Below are positions 5,420 to 7,544 of a DNA stretch of 7,544 nucleotides, in pieces. A program made the position numbers and the translations under genes. Origin of the DNA: Candidatus Moranbacteria bacterium CG_4_9_14_3_um_filter_42_9 (lineage in GTDB: Bacteria; Patescibacteriota; Minisyncoccia; Moranbacterales; UBA2206); assembly GCA_002790635.1 (NCBI GenBank), contig PFVN01000024.1:1-7544 (forward strand), in the 5' to 3' direction. Within the stretch, counting starts at the first letter, position 1; the number at the start of each line of letters is the position of its first letter. The notes below the pieces were generated by a model. The model saw only the letters and a program-made list of their open reading frames with translations. It was not told the DNA's origin and did no database searches.

Positions 5420-5997
5420 TTAATTATCATAGTAATCAGCGTCAGTAGCAGTGCCGACAAATAAAGGAGGATTGCGCCAGGTTGAAAATCATATATTATC
5501 AAGTAATTGTAAATAAAGTGAAGAGAAAAAGCTATCAGCAGGGTTTTGGCAGTCCAATCCAGACTCATCTTTCGGGCCGCGACAACAAGATATCCGATAA
5601 CTCCTGCTGTCAAGATGTGGATTGCAGCCGTTCCCAGGATAGTCAGGCCTAAAGCGTGAAGACTCTGTCCGGGCAGATTCAGAAGAATAAAAAATAACTC
5701 CAAACAAGAAAATCCCAAGCCGATCAGGAATGAATCAAGAAGAGTAGCCCTCTTGAAGTTATTTTCTTCGTCAGAACTTTTCATCCAAACCTCGATCTGC
5801 TGGAAATTTTTATATATAAAAATAAATTTTAAAAATTCTTCTATTAAAATTGCGGCGATTAGCAATGGGCTTAGCGTGCTGAAAAAAAGGCTGCTAAGCT
5901 TTTCCGGACTTCCCAAGAACAGGCTCAATAGTAATTCTAAAAAAAGAGCCCCAAGTGAAGCGATTATTCCGAAAAAAAGAGGTTTAAAAAGTTTCAT
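5386..5997 (-). CDS. PrsW-like glutamic intramembrane protease
   Basis: The 203-residue polytopic protein has about six membrane segments (residues 5-28, 40-62, 87-108, 115-140, 148-168, 173-194). It carries the motifs of the PrsW family in order: E53-E54-x-x-K57 (IEEFLK), F96-x-x-x-E100 (FSCLE), H127 within segment four, and H160-x-x-x-N164 (HFIYN) in segment five. In Bacillus subtilis, PrsW makes the first cut in the anti-sigma factor RsiW to release the ECF sigma factor SigW. The substrate here is unknown, and other members are not tied to sigma factors. The ATG at 5997 gives a short basic N-terminus; no Shine-Dalgarno sequence or strong promoter is apparent. It follows tsaD in the same direction after a 100-base gap, so co-transcription is possible. 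Family assignment rests on motif order and topology and is probable, not certain. Confidence 0.78.
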   Translation of the reverse strand: MKLFKPLFFGIIASLGALFLELLLSLFLGSPEKLSSLFFSTLSPLLIAAILIEEFLKFIFIYKNFQQIEVWMKSSDEENNFKRATLLDSFLIGLGFSCLELFFILLNLPGQSLHALGLTILGTAAIHILTAGVIGYLVVAARKMSLDWTAKTLLIAFSLHFIYNYLIIYDFQPGAILLYLSALLLTLITMIIKIKSAPSRFVA

Positions 5998-6097
5998 TCT
6001 GTTATAAATTTAACTTAGTCCCTATCCGTATAAAAACTGAATAATTATTTTACGCAACTCGCACTTTAAAATTTTCCAACGAAATTTGTCACCCGAA

Positions 6098-7234
6098 TCA
6101 TATTAATTTTAAATTAGCATCAGTTCCAATTTTTTTCCAGCTACTACTCAGGAGTTTTTTTTGCTGCGGTGTCATTTTTTTCCACCGATAATGGGCCGCC
6201 GCAGCGATCATAACAGCATTGTCAATGGAATATTCGGCCTGAGGCATCCGGTATTCAGCACTAGAAAATTCGAATTTTATGGCTTCACCAAGTTGTTCGC
6301 GGAGTTCTTTATTGGCTGATACGCCTCCCGCAAGCATAATAGTTTTGACCCGGTATTTTTTGGCGGCAGTAACCGTTTTGGCAAGCAAAATATCGACGAT
6401 GGCTTGCTGGAATTCATGGCATATTTGGGGCTTAAGAGCTGAGAGCCGAGAAGCGGGAATTTTTTTAACTAGATATAAGACTGCGGTTTTCAGGCCGGAA
6501 AAGGAAAAATTAAAATCTTTTGAATTAATCATTGGCCGGGGAAATCGCATATCGCGTAGAGCATAACGCGTATCATTTTTCGCTCCACGTTCCACGCTCC
6601 ATGCTCCACGCTTTGCCGCGCAAGCGGCTATTGCCGGGCCGCCGGGATAGCCTAATCCTAACATTCTGGCCACCTTATCAAAAGCTTCTCCAGCTGCGTC
6701 ATCCAGCGTCTGGCCGACTATTTTATATTGCAGGTGATTTTTCATCAAAGCCAATTGTGTGTGTCCGCCGGAAACAACCAGGCACATTAAGGGAAATTTT
6801 ATTTTATCACCCCTGAACTTTTCGGCCCTAGGCCGACCAGCCTTGGGCTGGGAACTTACGCCAACAAAGTTGGCGTAGATGTGTCCCTCGATGTGATTGA
6901 CTCCCAGCAAGGGCTTTTTCCAAAGCCAGGCCAATGTTTTTGCGACACTGTTCCCGATTAACAGTGCGGGAATGAGCCCGGGGCCTTTGGTGGTGGCAAT
7001 CAGATCAATTTGTTCCGGTTTGATAGCGGATTTTTTCAGACAGTATTCAATTACCGGAATTATATTTTTCAAATGTTCACGGGCAGCAAGATTGGGCACA
7101 ACTCCTCCCCACGCGGCGTGGAGTTTTATTTGGGAAGAAACTGTCTCGGAAAGAATGGTAAAATTTTCTTTTTCGCTTTTTGTAATCGCCACCGCTGTTT
7201 CATCACAAGACGTTTCTATGGCAAGAATTATCAT
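6098..7234 (-). CDS. tsaD: TsaD, tRNA N6-threonylcarbamoyladenosine transferase subunit
   Basis: TsaD (Kae1/Gcp/YgjD) with TsaB and TsaE transfers threonylcarbamoyl to A37 of tRNAs that read ANN codons; the cluster at 2881-3182 includes two such tRNAs (Lys CTT, Arg TCT). Visible motifs are AIETSCDETAVA at the N-terminus, metal ligands in HIEGH (H114, H118), SGGHTQL at 155-161, DDAAGEAFDKVARMLGLGYPGGP, FPRPM, FSFSGLKTA, LAGGVSANKELR, and the C-terminal metal ligand in SIDNAVMIA (D338). At 378 residues it is longer than the usual roughly 340. Compared with the E. coli protein as I recall it, extra residues lie between HIEGH and SGGHTQ (about 127-145) and between PGGP and FPRPM (about 211-229). 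Both extras coincide with DNA repeats described separately. All catalytic motifs are intact, so the gene should be functional. The ATG at 7234 fits the family N-terminus. Confidence 0.97.
   Translation of the reverse strand: MIILAIETSCDETAVAITKSEKENFTILSETVSSQIKLHAAWGGVVPNLAAREHLKNIIPVIEYCLKKSAIKPEQIDLIATTKGPGLIPALLIGNSVAKTLAWLWKKPLLGVNHIEGHIYANFVGVSSQPKAGRPRAEKFRGDKIKFPLMCLVVSGGHTQLALMKNHLQYKIVGQTLDDAAGEAFDKVARMLGLGYPGGPAIAACAAKRGAWSVERGAKNDTRYALRDMRFPRPMINSKDFNFSFSGLKTAVLYLVKKIPASRLSALKPQICHEFQQAIVDILLAKTVTAAKKYRVKTIMLAGGVSANKELREQLGEAIKFEFSSAEYRMPQAEYSIDNAVMIAAAAHYRWKKMTPQQKKLLSSSWKKIGTDANLKLI
6545..6572. repeat. Heptamer tandem array A inside tsaD (4 units)
   Basis: On the + strand the units are TCGCATA, TCGCGTA, GAGCATA and ACGCGTA, contiguous and degenerate. 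It encodes part of the extra peptide DTRYALRDM between PGGP and FPRPM of TsaD. Confidence 0.7.
6582..6609. repeat. Heptamer tandem array B inside tsaD (4 units)
   Basis: On the + strand the units are GCTCCAC, GTTCCAC, GCTCCAT and GCTCCAC, contiguous, with the next two bases GC starting a fifth. It lies 9 bases from array A and encodes the AWSVERG stretch of TsaD. The 7-base period is not a multiple of 3, so the protein does not repeat, which points to a DNA-level repeat, not a peptide repeat. Confidence 0.8.
6822..6877. repeat. Three consecutive hairpins within tsaD
   Basis: TCGGCC/GGCCGA (6822-6836) and CCAGCC/GGCTGG (6837-6851) are directly adjacent, each with a 6-base stem and 3-base loop. 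They are followed by TACGCCAAC/GTTGGCGTA (6857-6877), a 9-base stem with a 3-base loop. The first two encode the extra residues QPKAGRPRAE of TsaD. All lie in frame. Confidence 0.7.
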
Positions 7235-7255
7235 AGGATTGTTTGTAGGTTAATC

Positions 7256-7319
7256 CCGTAGTATATTTTTGGCGTTTTTATAGCCCCGCTATCGCGGGGC
7301 GGCCAAAAATTCACTACGG
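7256..7319. repeat. 64-bp nested inverted repeat between tsaD and the sigma gene
   Basis: Three concentric arms are present: CCGTAGT (7256-7262) with ACTACGG (7313-7319), ATTTTTGGC (7265-7273) with GCCAAAAAT (7302-7310), and GCCCCGC (7283-7289) with GCGGGGC (7294-7300). Only a 2x2 mismatch separates the outer two arms. It lacks a T run in terminator position. The shape suggests a small dispersed palindromic element or MITE-like unit, or a regulatory site. Confidence 0.7.
7277..7306 (-). promoter_or_regulatory. Possible tsaD promoter with a palindromic spacer
   Basis: Minus-strand TTGGCC (7301-7306) and TATAAA (7277-7282) are separated by 18 bases, and those 18 bases are exactly the GC-rich inner palindrome GCCCCGC-GATA-GCGGGGC. 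Transcription would start near 7270 and give a leader of about 36 bases. An alternative -10 (TATACT) lies closer to the gene but has no -35. Confidence 0.4.
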
Positions 7320-7346
7320 AGTTGATTTTTATGTTAAAGCGGAGTA

Positions 7347-7355
7347 TGCTAAAAT
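7347..7355 (+). promoter_or_regulatory. Possible extended -10 promoter of the sigma factor gene
   Basis: TGCTAAAAT is an extended -10 element upstream of the GTG start at 7391. TTGATT at 7322 is 22 bases away, too far for a normal -35, so the element would have to rely on the extended -10. This is a weak call. Confidence 0.35.
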
Positions 7356-7390
7356 TTCTTTAGGCTCTAAATCACAAGCGCTTTACTATT

Positions 7391-7544
7391 GTGGATAAAA
7401 TAAGCCAAAAAGTCAAAGTTGCCGAAGACAACGCTCTAATCAAGTTAGTAAAATTAGGACATCCTGAGATTTATGATGAGGTAGTAAAGAGATACGAAAA
7501 AAAGCTATTCTCCTATATTTATCGCTTGGTCGGCAACAAAGAGG
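7391..7544 (+). CDS. ECF-type RNA polymerase sigma factor, 3' partial
   Basis: The frame starting with GTG at 7391 stays open to the right edge and gives 51 complete codons. The peptide contains NALIKLVKLGHPEIYDE, then VVKRYEKKLFSYIYRLVGNKE. This is the region 2.1-2.2 pattern of sigma-70-family ECF factors (a helix ending YRLVGN-x-E-D, which contacts core RNA polymerase). An upstream in-frame stop TAG at 7361 and the lack of another start codon make GTG 7391 the likely start, although there is no Shine-Dalgarno sequence. The gene is divergent from tsaD across a 156-base gap. The DNA-binding region 4 lies outside the window, so the ECF call rests on region 2 alone. Confidence 0.8.
   Translation, partial: MDKISQKVKVAEDNALIKLVKLGHPEIYDEVVKRYEKKLFSYIYRLVGNKE

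Noticed and set aside
6545..6609. CRISPR-like array
   Set aside because: Units are 7 bases, contiguous and without spacers, and they lie within an intact tsaD reading frame.
6279..6816. Two + strand ORFs of 94-95 residues opposite tsaD
   Set aside because: They are shadows of conserved TsaD codons, low-complexity and without start signals.
7256..7319. Shared terminator between tsaD and the sigma gene
   Set aside because: The two genes diverge from this region, so a terminator has no transcript to stop, and no T run follows the stem on either strand.

Overview
The window looks like chromosomal DNA of a candidate-phyla-radiation (Patescibacteria, Parcubacteria-like) bacterium. This rests on several features read together. 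There is a compact pilM-pilN-pilO block without a recognisable pilP/pilQ. tRNA genes lack an encoded CCA tail. A VanW-domain exported protein is present, most starts have little or no Shine-Dalgarno sequence, and short palindromes and heptamer repeats are scattered through spacers and even inside tsaD. TGA is used as a stop (the VanW-domain gene and tsaD end in TGA), so the recoded-UGA lineages are unlikely. The taxonomic placement is an inference, not a search result.

Layout. Positions 1-2391 (+) hold the 3' part of a type IV pilus/type II secretion inner-membrane operon: pilM (5' truncated by the window edge), pilN, pilO and a 106-residue single-pass membrane protein. It is closed by a strong, apparently bidirectional terminator at 2408-2441. 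Positions 2493-3182 (-) are a four-gene tRNA cluster, transcribed Arg(TCT), Lys(CTT), His(GTG), Arg(TCG). It is served by a near-consensus promoter at 3236-3263. The cluster contains a palindrome-rich spacer bounded by a truncated copy of a tRNA-Arg 3' end. Positions 3272-4600 (-) are a secreted or membrane-anchored VanW-domain protein. Positions 4770-5291 (-) are an Hsp20/alpha-crystallin chaperone with its own terminator and a very good sigma-70 promoter. Positions 5386-5997 (-) are a six-pass membrane protein with the motifs of PrsW-type glutamic proteases. Positions 6098-7234 (-) are tsaD, carrying two repeat-derived in-frame insertions. A divergent intergenic region with a 64-bp nested inverted repeat follows. 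The start of an ECF-type sigma factor gene (+) runs off the right edge.

How the genes relate. PilM, PilN and PilO form the cytoplasmic/inner-membrane alignment platform of a pilus machine. The right half is a mixed housekeeping and envelope/proteostasis neighbourhood: tRNA supply, t6A modification by TsaD, a small heat-shock protein, an intramembrane protease and a sigma factor. The PrsW-like protease lies close to an ECF sigma gene, which recalls PrsW/RsiW/SigW signalling in Bacillus, but no anti-sigma gene is visible here and the link is only a hypothesis.

I did not find an obvious new multi-gene system. The most unusual signal is at the DNA level: repeat elements in tsaD, in the tRNA spacer and in the tsaD/sigma intergenic region.
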